The notes beneath the pieces are model-generated. The model worked only from the letters and a program-made list of their open reading frames with translations, made no database searches and had not been told where the DNA came from. 64,000 nt of DNA, from assembly GCF_004798865.1 (NCBI RefSeq), contig NW_025335641.1, forward strand, positions 9,983,952-10,047,951. The letters run 5' to 3'. Shown here piece by piece: positions 33,420 to 45,045 of the stretch. Within the stretch, counting starts at the first letter, position 1, and each line of letters begins with the position of its first letter. Made by a program: the position numbers and the translations under genes. The DNA comes from Varanus komodoensis. Taxonomy: Eukaryota > Chordata > Lepidosauria > Squamata > Varanidae.

Positions 33420-33900
33420 AGCCAGTTAATTTCTAACGATAAACATTTTTTGTCAATTAACATGGCTACAGCATTGCATCATATTAAATATTACGCACAA
33501 ATAAGTAGGTGATGGCAGTTGTAAAGATGTTGTGGGTAGTCCACGTTCTTTCATTTTCTCTGATTATAAAGATATTTGCATAATGTATGAATCCAAACAT
33601 TATTGCTGTTAAATAATGCACAAATATTCTCCCGTCCTGCCAAACATGCTAGTCCTTCTTCATGAATCATTTTGAGTGTATCATTCAGTCAGTTGTGGTT
33701 GTGGTTTCAGTTTTTATTTTTATTTTACTTTTTCCTGGGTTAAAAATGCAGTTAGAACTCCACATAGATAAGTGTTTGGCTGGGAGAGGTCACATCATGG
33801 CTAAGTCTCCAAACAGCAAATGAAGTATGCATTATTAAATGAGCCATGTCGTCCTCTCTTCAGAATGCATTACCATCACAATACAAAACTTAGCATTCCA
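33420..33900. other. Candidate conserved non-coding element
   Basis: AT-rich complex sequence containing a perfect octamer ATTTGCAT (33574-33581), CAGTTAATTTC and CAATTAACATGG. No repeat similarity. POU and homeodomain factors are known to bind such motifs; function here is inference. Confidence 0.3.
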
Positions 33901-35924
33901 GAAATGTCAGAATGGGATCCCTGAACACTTCATTATCTGCCAAGGCTGGGGTAGGGAGAAACTAACAATTTCATAGCTGTGGTCAGAGCCAAAGGAAGTT
34001 CTCACAGAGCAAATGCTGGCTGTTGGGCGTTTGCATGGAAGAAATGCATTCTTCGGAAGGCTGGAGCTGCAGCTCCTTGGTCTACATCAGAAGCCATGAA
34101 TACTTCCTGTCCTCTGATTGATTGTAATTACGTCTTCCCAATTCAGGTCCATGATGATTTCTTCCATTTATAATGTGCACTGATTGATGAATGATGGTCT
34201 TTGTCACTTTCTACAGTGAAACTAGAGAAAAGATTTGACAGAGCAACTGCAGTCTATGACATAGAAAGTCAGTGAGGAAAATTAAGCAGATAAGCCCTAC
34301 ATAAAAGTCTGCACAGCTCAGCTTCCCACCCAACAAGATTACTCCCAGAGCCTGGCCCAGCCAGGGTACCTCACTTTGGATTTAAGGAATCCAAAGATTC
34401 CTAGGAAGAAATTAAACCACCTGTGTCAAAGAAGATGCACAGTTTGAGGAATGTAAGGTTGAAATGTGGATGCTGAATATAAATGGGTTTATTCATTCTG
34501 GCTCCCAACTCCCGGCTGAGCAGATCAGAGGAAGCTGGTCCAGGAACTCTGGGGTGCAAGCAGCCAAGCTCCCAGAGAGCAAGCAATCAGAATGAACAGA
34601 CAGGGATAGGTAACATGTGTTTGGCAGAGGAGTCGTGGTGGAAGAGGAGACAAAGGCAGAGGCAAAGTGGTGAGGGGCCTGGACTAGCCCAGCAAACAGT
34701 CTCTTCCAAGAAACGATGTGCTCCTGAGAGCTGCAACTGAAAGTGAATGGCCTGATTACTACCAGCAACTGTGTGGGTAGGGAGAGGCATTCTATTCTAC
34801 GATTCTATGAAGCAAGCAAAGGAAAGCTTACACTTGCCTTCTCTGGTTCCCTGGTTCTCTGGATGGGCCCGGGGATGCTTTGCGCGCCTTCAAAGCTGCT
34901 TGGCCAAGCCATGCATCGCATTCAGTACATCAGAATGTGAGCAAAAGACTCTTGGTGTGGATTTAATTCAGAGACTGTCCGTAAACATAGGCTTTTGGTG
35001 AGACAGGGGCAACGTAGCTTCAGCAAAGGAAACCTTTCCGTTCTCACAGCTCTTATGTAAGCACTGTGCTTGGGGAAAACAGCTTAGAAATTACCTCTGG
35101 TGTTCCTTCTAAAAAGTTTAAAGCCATAAGGTCTTGGAGTGGCACCAAGATGCTATTCTGGCTTTTGGATACCGGGAAAGTTTAGTACGCTACCTGTTGA
35201 CCCTAAACAACCTCTGGAGCAGTCTAGACAATACAAGCAGACTCATGTGAGATTAAGGAGAGGCAACTCCATGCATCCAGCGATACTTCCAGCAAACACA
35301 AAAAACAGGGAGGAAAGTCAGCCCACATGCGCTGGGCTGCCACAAATAGGGAAGGACAAATCTGTCAGTTTTGGCTTCTCTCTGTTCCTCCTTTTCCCAG
35401 TCATGTCGAAGTCATTCCAAACATTCAGCCCCCGCATCACAGATGCACACACTTCCCCTGAAAACGCAGGAGTATTTTTGTGCACATTACTTGTATTACT
35501 CCACTTTTGTCTGAACAACTGGGTTTCAGTTTGCCATGTGGCCAGAAGGGGCAACATTTGCTAAGTTCTCATTAAAAGGTGAACTTAAAGAACATCTCTT
35601 CTGCGTTTGGCTCCAAATTGCTATGATGCCCAGCAGAAAATTTACAAGCCATGGCCTGCACTAAAAGTGATAGACTGCAAACTTCCAGGAATGCTCTACT
35701 GTTACTGTAGTTTCAGGTGAAAGTCACGGTGGGACTTGCATAGGTGCATGAGTGGAGCCATATGAGCTAAGGAAAACAATATTCATCAAGAGAGAGATAA
35801 ACTATTGTTTTGCAGGCCTTTTAGACCAGCCCTGCTCTTCTTGGCTTTAAGAACCCCTCTCTCTTGGTGTTTGCAGCTTCTTTGTCTGTTGGATTATGTA
35901 CAAGTCAACACCTTTCCACTTAAC
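33901..35924. other. Unassigned non-coding DNA
   Basis: Nothing supported. ATTCTATTCTACGATTCTAT near 34788-34807 resembles the octamer tail of CR1, but no CR1 body precedes it. Confidence 0.4.
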
Positions 35925-36110
35925 ACTGGGGCGTGGTGGAAAAACAGATGCCTTGTCTGCAGAAAGTCTTGTGTTTGATCCCTGGCTTCTCCAGGTACGG
36001 CTGCCAAAGTCTCCTACCTGGAAGCCTGGAGAATCATAACCAATACCAATCCAAGGTGGGCAGAAGAAGGAACACGACCTCGTCATAGATCTCTGAGTGA
36101 TTTGCTGTTG
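35925..36110 (+). mobile_element. tRNA-derived SINE, diverged
   Basis: A head like GGGGCGTGGTGGAAAAACAG is followed by GTCTTGTGTTTGATCCCTGG, a B-box-like segment, and GCCTGGAGAATCATAACCAA. This is the order of the squamate tRNA-type SINE also seen at 51728-51911 and 59591-59765. Confidence 0.55.
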
Positions 36111-36777
36111 ATTGGCAAGGGTTTCTGAGGTCCAGGTTGTTAACACAGCCACCTGATCATTTCCATTTGAGTTGGGCTGATGACATGAAGAAAGCTCAGG
36201 TTAGTCCATGGTGAATGTTTGCATGAAAGGGCTATTAGTAAAATTCAGTTCACCGCTAAAACAAATTCCTGTGCAAATGTGCTCAGCAGTCCCCTCTTCT
36301 TTAATTCTGAGCTTAGATTTTTTTGCATGCGGCTCTGGCTGGTGGCTCTTGGGGGGCTGTAAAAAATATGGTGCAGACTCAACAAACCTGGGATCTAGCC
36401 ATCCTTTAGCTACATGGCCAGTGACCTGAACTTCTGGCAATCCTAGATCACCTCATAGCGGCTTCAGCTGTGGCAAAACTACTAAGTTGTTTGCCCCTTC
36501 TTTCACTCACATCGCACACACACAGCGGAGTCCCTGCTTGCCCCTCTACCACAATCCCCTGAACGGGAGCCTCACGGAAGTACTTTTGGGCGACTGTCCT
36601 TTATGCAAAGCGTTTTGCTGCCCAATCCCAGTTTAAGCACCCGGACTGCTATCTAACCAGAGTTAGCAGTCAGGCCCTTGGTGGGCTACTCGGTGACTAT
36701 CTTCTACACCATGGTGAAGTCTGCTATATTTCAATTTAAGTCACAAATTCCTCAACTGGCATCTATTCAGCTCTACA
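36111..36777. other. Unassigned non-coding DNA
   Basis: Nothing recognised. Confidence 0.4.
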
Positions 36778-37162
36778 ACATACCTTGAGATCAGCGGGAG
36801 AGGCCCTTCTCCGGGAGCCCTCCGGGAGAGAAATTAGGAGGGTGGCTACTCGGAGGAGGGCTTTCTCTGCGGTGGCGCCTAAGTTATGGAATGCGCTCCC
36901 CAGAGAGGTCCGCCTGGCGCCGTCGTTATTTGCTTTTCGGTGCCAGGCGAAGACCTTTTTATTTAAGCGGCATTTTAACTGTTAGTATTATTTGATCTTA
37001 TCTGGCCAGGGCGGCTTATTTTATATTGTATTTTTTGGATTTTTAATGTTTATATGTGTTGTAATTTATTTTATAATTGCCTTTATTTATTGTTTGTAAG
37101 CCGCCCCGAGGCTTCGGCGAATGGGGCGGCATAAAAATGTTTTAATAAATAAATAAATCGGC
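36778..37162 (+). mobile_element. L2-type LINE, short 3' insertion with intact tail
   Basis: A severely 5'-truncated copy of the same family as 20305-23095. Bases 36785-36985 encode the last 66 residues of ORF2 without interruption (REIRRVATRRRAFSAVAPKL in the middle, FLFKRHFNC at the end). The 3' UTR ends with the hairpin at 37100-37130 and a tail of AATAAATAAATAAAT. The uninterrupted frame and sharp tail suggest a fairly young insertion. Confidence 0.9.
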
Positions 37163-37333
37163 AAATCTCTGTTTTGTTATTTTATTTTATTTATTTTTAT
37201 ATTTTATTTATTTTTATTTTATTTTATTTATTTTGATATTTTATTTTATTTATTTTGATATTTTATTTTATTCAGGGATGGATTGCCTCTATTTTGGCAA
37301 CAGATAAGTGCTGCCTTCTCCCCCCCCCCCCCC
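37131..37333. repeat. AT-rich minisatellite and 14-C run after an L2 tail
   Basis: The (AAAT)n tail of the L2 copy is followed by imperfect TTTTATTT-type repeats (37171-37273). These include a ~22-bp unit starting TTTTGATATTTTATTTTATT at 37231 and again at 37253. A run of 14 C lies at 37320-37333. Confidence 0.8.
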
Positions 37334-38493
37334 GCCTCCTCCGCCTCCCCTTTCAGAAGTGCTCAATGAACCTCACCATTTCATTCCTCCCCAGCTCAGG
37401 AAAGAGCCTACAGGGAGGCAGTGAACAGTCCTGGGAATAATCAGCCTTCACTAGTAAATCCACTTAATACGAAAGATGCAATGCCCATTTGTATAAAAGG
37501 ATAGCTTCAGAATACTGTTTAGAATACCTCTTCTTTATGGCTTTGTAATACTTGCAGTCCGAAACAATTTCCTTCCATAACCGTGGGCTTCAAGGTTTAA
37601 CTAATGACTTCACATGCTTTGGGTCCAGCTGCTTTCTTTCCCCCCACATTCCCCCCATCCATCCTACATTGGTTTCTTGCCTTTTGAATTGCTTTTTACT
37701 TACTGTGTAGCTACAACTAAATTTTACATTCAGCTCTGAAGTCACTGTTTTCTCAAGCTTAAGTCAATTTTCTATTTGCTTTGGGTATGAAATAATAAAG
37801 TCTCCAGTGCACATCATCTTTTTAAAAGTGTGTCATCTTTTATGATTTGTCATTCTAATGCTAAGAGGTGTCTCTTCTATCTGCCTTCGTAACATTACTT
37901 TCCCTACAGACGCTTGCTCATATGCATGCATGTAGAGAGAGCCCATTGATTTTGTCAAATGGATTTTCTGTCATTTCCCCCTCCCTGTCCTCTACTTACT
38001 GTTGTTGATAGTAAAGCAAATGCATTTTTAAAAACCTAATAAACTGATACGATGGTTAAAAGGCCACATTTTTTCTTGCACTTATATAAAGCAATTCTGC
38101 ATATCCTGCGGAACATTCCAAAATGGATCAGATCAACTTTAAACAGTCAGTTGCGAAGCACAGAAAATAGTGTCACCAGGTCTGCAAATTGTATATACTC
38201 GGGAAAATCAGCAAAGCGAAATGAACTATGAACATTTGCAGGATACACAGATGAAGAAAAAATCCTATGGTAAACAAGCGCTGACTACAAAATCAAGCCT
38301 CGCTGCAAACTAAATTACATGAAGGACATAGTTTCCCAGTCTGCATCTAGGGGAGTGGGGGAAGTGCCAGTATTTTCTCAGATACCTGTGCATATTTGCA
38401 AACCAACTCCCTGCCATTTTAATACTGATTCCTTCAAGGACCCCGTTGTTGACTGCTCTACCTTTTTTCTCTGTGCTGCTCACCTTTAGCAAA
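37334..38493. other. Unassigned non-coding DNA
   Basis: Nothing recognised. Confidence 0.4.
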
Positions 38494-38613
38494 GTCTTCC
38501 CTAAACTGGTGCTCTCCAGCTGGGAGTGGCTACAACTCTCCCAATCCTAGCCAAACAAGCCACCGGCTGTGGAGTATGGGAGTTGTAGTCTGTACTCTGT
38601 AGGCCAAGTCTCC
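38494..38613. mobile_element. Palindromic hAT MITE
   Basis: GTCTTCCCTAAACTGGTGCT then CTCCAGCTGGGAGTGGCTAC on the left, and GGGAGTTGTAGTCTGTACTC then TGTAGGCCAAGTC on the right, form the inverted arms of the 23717 family. Confidence 0.68.
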
Positions 38614-40019
38614 ATGGCTCCCTTCAACCTGATCCACCCTTATGGTCTTTAAAAGGGCAAAGCCATCCTGCACGGAAGCCCCCCCTCCCCCCCATTCATT
38701 GGGAGCGGCTGTAGAGTCGGACCACACGCAGGAGAACAGAGCAAAGCATTGTCACACTTCTATCTTTCTGTGCCAGGAAGAGGCAGAACCATCACTGTGC
38801 ACGTGCACAAGTGCTGAGGGGGTGTGTCTGATCTGTTGACGCTGGTAGCCTGTGCCACGGTTAGCCATCTGTTTGGCAGCAATGCCATTGCCGCTGAAGC
38901 ACCAGATGAGGCACTCGGTGGAGGCCCTTAGACCTGAGGCCTGTCTGGAGGCCCTGTGGAGTTCAGCGTCGAGTGTATCAACCCCCTCTCTGTAGAATCC
39001 CCAGACAGTTTTACGTCAGGCAGGTACCAACATGGCTTTGTTTCTGGCTTCTGCTGGAGATGCTATTCAAACAAGCTTTTCCCGAATGACTAGCCATGTT
39101 TTTATTGCATCAAACATTTTATGTTTTGATTCCTTTCTTCCTTACTGTTTACTTGTCTGGAGAGGTCATCTTCTTCTTTTCTTTACAGCTCATAAATATT
39201 GTAAAGTAAAATAAGTTAGCATGCCAATAAGGAAAAGATAGAATTCCCCCACTCTCCTCATTTCAGTTGCACATTCGCTTCATGGGCTGTCCCCTTTCTT
39301 AAATCCCACTCCAATATTTTTCTCGTTGACCACTTCCATTGCATTTTATTTTTAAGCAATTAAAGAAAGAGAAGAAAAGAAGTAAGCCTTTGTTATGCAT
39401 GCACGGTGAGCAAGAGACACTTTCTACCTTGTTTCCCAGCAGTTGGCAGTGTGAGGCCCAGTAAATCTTACGATGGTGACAGAAAAGAGCTACTCTGCAT
39501 GTTAGAGGGCCCGCTTTGCTCTCCTGGGTCCCTCACTTTGATTCTTGCCTTTAATACTGACAAGAAGTGACAGTAGTTGGGTAAAACAATCAAAACTTGA
39601 GTTGAGGAGCTTATAATCCTTTTGATGGTTCACTAAACCAAAAGGCAATATCAACTGAGAAACAAAACAAAAGAGATCCGTGTTCCCATGAAGTGGCCTC
39701 AGAGGGTGGAAGATACGCCCATTTGGAAGGCCTTGTGCTCTCTCCAGATAATGTCGTGACTCTCGTTTCATAAATTTTAAATAAAAAATTGCAGACTGAA
39801 TTTCCCACAGAGCTTTTTAAAATCTTTGATAATTTCTCAGGCTATGGTTGCTATCCCCTCAAGAGTACTTTATGCCTGCCTGCTTAAACATGTACAAATC
39901 AATATGTAAAAATTTTGAAGCAAGAGGTCTCTATCTCCATTTTAGCCTGATCAAGGTTATGTTTAGAGAAAATAGGCCCATTTTAATAGCTAGAATGCTA
40001 ATTATAAAGTAACTAACCC
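38614..40019. other. Unassigned non-coding DNA
   Basis: Nothing recognised. Confidence 0.4.
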
Positions 40020-40460
40020 AACCTTCTCAGCGTGCAGGTCATTTTAGAAAGCTTTCTATGCCTGCCATACACCTCATGTCCTCATTTGCAGATGTATAGA
40101 TTACAGTATGCAAATAAATGTTATTAGATGAAAAAATCAAACTAAATATCACCCTGTCATTCTCGGAATCATTGTTGAGATAGCGGAGCAAGCTATACTT
40201 TTGTTTAATTCTCAAAATAAAAGTGTCAGCATTAAGAAACCTGATCTTCAGGAAGGTGTCAATGGTCAAACTGTTTTGCAAAACTTGAGGGCCAGATTGA
40301 TTTTCCGGGATCCACCTTTGTTCTCTCAGGTGCATTCTGATCTCATTCTCTTCCTTGCTCTCAAAGCCCCATCAGGGAATGTCTAATTGAGAAACGTTGG
40401 GGCTGACATCCACTTGATATAACCTCTGACCTCGAAGTCTCTTCCAATAAAGAGCTCGCC
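40020..40460. other. Candidate conserved non-coding element
   Basis: A complex block with a perfect octamer ATGCAAAT at 40108-40115 and an AT-rich core (40100-40240). No repeat similarity or domain-bearing frame is seen. Confidence 0.3.
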
Positions 40461-40615
40461 AATAAGCAACTGATTCCAAATGCCGAGCAGATTCCAAATG
40501 GAGCCGGCAAGAGTTCTGCTTGCAATGTGTTGGATTAGCTCTGCTTCATACCTTGCATGAACGCAGCAGGAGGCCCAGATTTTGCTTTGCTAAGGGGCAA
40601 GCCAGCTGATCTACG

Positions 40616-40716
40616 TTAACATGGAGTCCTCCAGATGTGGTTGATTACAGCTTCCAGCATAGGGCTCGGGGAAGTACAGGCCAAAATGGTGGAAGATCAC
40701 ACCTTGCCCACCCCTG
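40616..40716. mobile_element. Palindromic hAT MITE, right end clear
   Basis: The right end reads, on the other strand, CAGGGGTGGGCAAGGTGTGA; the left arm is GAGTCCTCCAGATGTGGTTG. The 8 bases after the right end (CTCTAGAG, 40717-40724) have a TA centre, but the left flank does not match them well. Confidence 0.6.
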
Positions 40717-42531
40717 CTCTAGAGTACAAAAGAAAAGAAAGGCAGAGCTGCCAACTAGGCCGTGAAAATAAGGAGTGCTTTGGACCTGGGGTGAAGGACT
40801 GGGGACCTGCAGCAGAAACAGGAAAGATGTTGTGGAGCAAATAAAGAAAGGCGAGGTGTGTGAGGTAGGGAAAGGACATGAGAAGGAAAAGAATTGTGTA
40901 CAAGGATGCAAGAGGAAAAGAAAACACACCCTGACAGAAATCAGCATCCAGGCAGGAAAAAAAAAACTCCTGCCATCTTCTCAAGCAAGCCCAGAGTTAT
41001 TGTCTGGCCCAGTTCAAGCCAACAAGAGCAACTGGAGAAATGGGTGTTCCCGATTGTTTCTTTTAAGTGCCAGATGTCCCCTTTTTCATGGTGTGTGGTG
41101 GCATTTGACACTAGTGAATCAGACAGCCAGCAACTGAGTTCACATGACCTGCTAAGCCGCCAGGGACCTCAGGTGGCTAAACTGGTTTCGCACTCAGGGT
41201 TACACCAGGTATGCACCCTAGTAGTCAGACTGGGAAATGTTTGAAAAGAATACCCTGAAGCAGCCCAGTTGCTGTCCTCTTCGATCGCTCTTCCACAGTC
41301 CCTGCCAGATCCCTTTCCTCTTTCTCTCCTGTGCTAATTTTATTAAAATTATTTCCTTTCTATTATCTAGCAAAGAAGCTGTGTGGCTTAATTGACTTCA
41401 AATTGTGCTATTTCAGTTTAAAACCTATCCGAATATAGCTCTCTTTTCCTCAAGTTATTTCCTCATCTCCATGGCCTGAATGGATAGATCTGCCAGCTCC
41501 ATTTATTCATTGACTGAACAAACTGGGGGAGGTAATTCTAAATGGATGCAGGAGAGACTTAAATCATTTTCCTGGGGAAAGGCTTGAACTTGTTGTGTGT
41601 GTGATATACAATTATAAAAATAGAAACATTATTGATCTATCTGTGGCATAGCAAAAATAGAAGCAATTATCATAACTATTAGAAACACCCTATAAACACA
41701 ACAGGTATCAATTGGGTTTTAATTCAAGGAGTCTTTTTATTATTTAACAAAGCAACTGTTCAAATAAAATCCTTCCCACCCCCAATGAGGTTGTGCTTTT
41801 GTGAAAAGAGTTTGGCCACTTAAAAATGAGTTGGAACTTTTGTATTTTCTATTCTGCACATGCCTCATGCTCAGTCTGCACATTTTTGTGCAGCTGAATG
41901 ACAATTAAAGACCAGCAACGAGTGATGGGTGTAAGAATAAGGAGAATCCTTCCTTCCCCAGTGTGTTTTGACTGGCATAGGCTTTGCCAAGGAAGATGGG
42001 ATTGGATCCAAATACGTTCTTCCTCAAGCAAGGAAGGCTTCTTTCCAGTTCCAACTTTCCAGTGGAAAGGTGCTATTGCACTATTAAGCGAACTTCAAAA
42101 ACCAAGTGAGGAAAACACTTTGCTGAGACCCACACATGGCCATAACGAGTGTTCAAGATTTTTGACATCCAGAGACTTTTCACCAAGCAAAATGTTGCAA
42201 CAATCAGAATGGGTGGGAGAAGAGGGGAAAAGGAGAGGGACTTGATGCTAAAGTCTGACCCCGAAGCTGTGGGGGAGGAGGGAGACAGTCAAATGGGTTC
42301 TAGCAAGCATTGCCTCTGGGGCAGCTCAGATGAACAGCCAAACAATAGTTGAACAGCCAAACAATCCTACATCTTTGAAAATGTAAGATCCAGTTGTTGC
42401 TTGAAATTGTTGACACCCATAAGTGAAACACAAGGACTAAGCTAAATGATCATGTAATCACTTATGGTGACAGGTTTTGATTCTACTGTAAAAGTACATG
42501 CCCCTTAATCAGACTGGGACCAAGGTGATCA
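40717..42531. other. Unassigned non-coding DNA
   Basis: Nothing supported. Overlapping frames at 40645-41244 lie on both strands in purine-rich DNA. Confidence 0.4.
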
Positions 42532-42660
42532 AACATAGAAACACAGAAACAGAGCGAGTCAGAAGGGGTCTCCAGGGCCATCTAGTCTGACCTCCGGCAC
42601 CAGCCGACTCCGCTCACGACATGCCCACCATGTGGACGTCCAGCACTTCAAGGAGGTGGA
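42532..42660 (-). mobile_element. CR1-like 3' end, reverse orientation
   Basis: ACATAGAAACACAGAAACAG is followed by AAGGGGTCTCCAGGGCCATC and TAGTCTGACCTCCGG. This is the reverse of a CR1-type 3' end, where the 'gacctc..gg..catctagt' block sits beside an octamer tail. Confidence 0.55.
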
Positions 42661-42814
42661 AAGGAAGTTAAACTAATCCTCATAACTATTTCCACTCCAA
42701 AATTCTACTACCCTGCATGGGGTGGGGCTGGGGGAGCTTAGGGGGGAAAAACCCTCACTACATTGACTGCATTGCTTGTGCATGCATGATGGTCAACATT
42801 GAGAGGCCCCCCCC

Positions 42815-43392
42815 ATGCAATATTTAAAACTTTCTATACCATCCCCTACCAAATGGTCTTGGGATGATCATTCAATCAAACAAAGTGCAGCACAGCATCC
42901 ATTCTATACAACAAAAACACACTTAAAATCGCAACCAAAACCTTATATGTTGGGAAAATACAAAAGGTTTGGTCTGGCATCAAAAAGAATAAAGTGTTGG
43001 CACCAGGCAAACCTCTCTGGGACCATATTCCACAACCAGAGCTCAGAGAAGGCCCTTCTCTGGGTAGTCACCCTCCTAATCTCCTTCACAGAGGGCTCCC
43101 GGAGAAGGACCTCCAACCCAGATCTTAAGAGCAGGCACACAGAGAAGATATCCTTCAGATATCCAGGTCCTAAGCCATTTAGGGCTTTATAGGTCATCAC
43201 CAGCACCTTAAATTGGGCCTGGACTTCAACTGGCAGCCTGTGTAGATGGTAAAGGACTGGTGTTATATGTGAATATCTGCTGGTCCCTGTTAACATCCTG
43301 GCTGCCATATTCTGAACCAACTGAAGTATCCAGACCATCTTCAAGGGCAGCCCCACATAGAGCACATTACAATAATCCAATAGACTCTTTGA
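42815..43392 (-). mobile_element. L2-type LINE, 3' fragment (third copy)
   Basis: On the minus strand it encodes LDYCNVLYVGLPLKMVWILQ, PVEVQAQFKVLVMTYKALNG and GPGYLKDIFSV, then a diverged end. It aligns to the C-terminal region of the copy at 20424-21128. It is more diverged than the other two copies and its C-terminus is scrambled, so it is older. The RT core is absent. Confidence 0.85.
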
Positions 43393-43730
43393 GAGATCTT
43401 GAATCTGTTGTAAACAGGGGAATATAAATTGGATTGAATATTGTTTAATAAGTGAATTACCAAACATTTATTTTTCAAAGTGTATTAAAGTGCACTGGGG
43501 TTTATTGGGAAACTCTTGCCTTCACTCCAGGTTTCTCCTTTCATCTCCTTATATGAATGGCTGAATATATCTCAGTGCTTAAACTTTCTTTTGATAATGT
43601 GTTTGCAGTTTACAGCAAAGCCATTAAAATGGCAGAGCAAATTCTAGTCCAGGAGCAATAAGACTGGTTTGATTGCAACACTATTGCTCTGGAACTGCAG
43701 TCCTTGACTTACAACCTGATCATTATTACT
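43393..43730. other. Unassigned non-coding DNA
   Basis: Nothing recognised. Confidence 0.4.
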
Positions 43731-43952
43731 CTGCATTTATGTCAGACTTTTTCCCTCTTGTGAGGACCCCAAACTGGCTTACGTAGCTCTATTTTATCCT
43801 CCCAACAACACCCTTGTGAGGCTCGTTAGGCTGACAGTGAGAGACTAGCCCAAAGTCAGCCAATTAGCCTCAAGGCTGCGTGGAAACTAGAACCCAGATC
43901 TCCTAGGTCCCCAGTCCAACACTCCAACCATCTCACTACACCGGCTCTCTGG
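43731..43952 (-). mobile_element. tRNA-derived SINE, near full length, reverse orientation
   Basis: Read left to right: GCATTTATGTCAGACTTTTT, CCCAACAACACCCTTGTGAG, GCCAATTAGCCTCAAGGCTG and finally AGTCCAACACTCCAACCATC with TCACTACACCGGCTCT. The last part is the reverse of a tRNA-like head ('gtgtagtg..ttagagtgttggact'), so this copy keeps head, body and LINE-like 3' end. Confidence 0.82.
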
Positions 43953-44264
43953 CCCTTTGTCCAGGTGATTCAGAAAATCTGATCCATCTTCTCCTTCCCA
44001 CCTTTTATTTCATTTTTATCTTACCTGAAAGAAAATAGAAGGCCAGCCATTCCATTATTCTGCCAAAAGCCAAGTGTATCAGCAGAGACCTGCTTGTTCA
44101 ATAAAAATGGCATTTTTAGAGTACTGAATTGCATCACAACATTCTGAAAATGTGCAAGTTTGCATCTAAGCTCAAGAGGTACAAATGGGCAAATTTAGAC
44201 CCAGCAAACTTCCCATCCCTTTCTAGACATTTGGAAGCCACTCCAGCAGCTTTTTTGGCTAAAA
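43953..44264. other. Unassigned non-coding DNA
   Basis: Nothing recognised. Confidence 0.4.
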
Positions 44265-44475
44265 ACATTTTTATGTTTTTATTTTCCCATTATTTTAACA
44301 TTTAGCTTTTTAACTTTAGTTTTCATATTGCCTTTTATCTGTACCACTGCTATACCATTGTGCTGATTCAGTTGTAATTGTGGTTTTATTATCTTATGGT
44401 ATTTTTTCCTTCCCGTTCGTGTTTTTAAGAGAGCCTTGGCTACTAGGTAGAATAAAAATTAAATAAATAAATGTG
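44265..44475 (+). mobile_element. LINE 3' UTR remnant with (AAAT)n tail
   Basis: T-rich sequence ends in GGTAGAATAAAAATTAAATA and AATAAATG, typical of an eroded LINE 3' UTR with a short tandem tail. Confidence 0.5.
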
Positions 44476-44609
44476 TTCTTCAAAACATTTTGTTCTCACT
44501 TAGAAATATTCTCCTTTGTTGCTATCATCATCATCATCTACCATTTAGTTATAAAAATGATTAGTTATTAATCCATAAGCATTAGAATTGAACGTTAATT
44601 CAATTTAAC

Positions 44610-45045
44610 AGGACTCCAAGTTAAACCATCCCTCTTAGAGGGCTGTCCAGTTGCATCTTGAATGCCTCCCGTATGGGAGAGCCTACCACTCATTGGTTCC
44701 ATTGCTGGATTGCTCTAGCAGTCAGGAATATTTTTCCTGATGTCCAGCCAGAATCTGGCTTCCTGTAACTTTAGCTCATTATTCTGTGCCCTGCACTCTG
44801 ACATGATTGACAAGATACCTTGGACCTCCTCAGTGTAACAGCCTTCCAAGTATTTGGAAAGGGCTACCATAACTTTCCTCCCACCCCCAGTTGTCTCTTC
44901 TCCAAGCTAAGCATTTCCAGTTCTTTCCATCTCTCCTCAAGGAGTTTTGTGTCTAGACCCCTGGTCATCCTTGTCACTCCCTGAACCTCCTCCCGCTTGT
45001 CTACATCTTTCTTGAAGTGTGGTGCCCACAACTGGATCCTAATAA
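44610..45045 (-). mobile_element. CR1 LINE 3' fragment, reverse orientation
   Basis: GAGGGCTGTCCAGTTGCATC, GTTCCATTGCTGGATTGCTC, CCAGCCAGAATCTGGCTTCC and GAAGTGTGGTGCCCACAACT occur in the order expected for the reverse strand of CR1 ORF2 end plus 3' UTR. It overlaps the same CR1 region as the copy at 46759-47420 but lacks the outermost 3' tail. Confidence 0.82.

Noticed and set aside
34783-34808. CR1 octamer tail (ATTCTACGATTCTATG)
   Set aside because: Only about two octamers and no CR1 body before them, so it could be chance or a trace too small to call.
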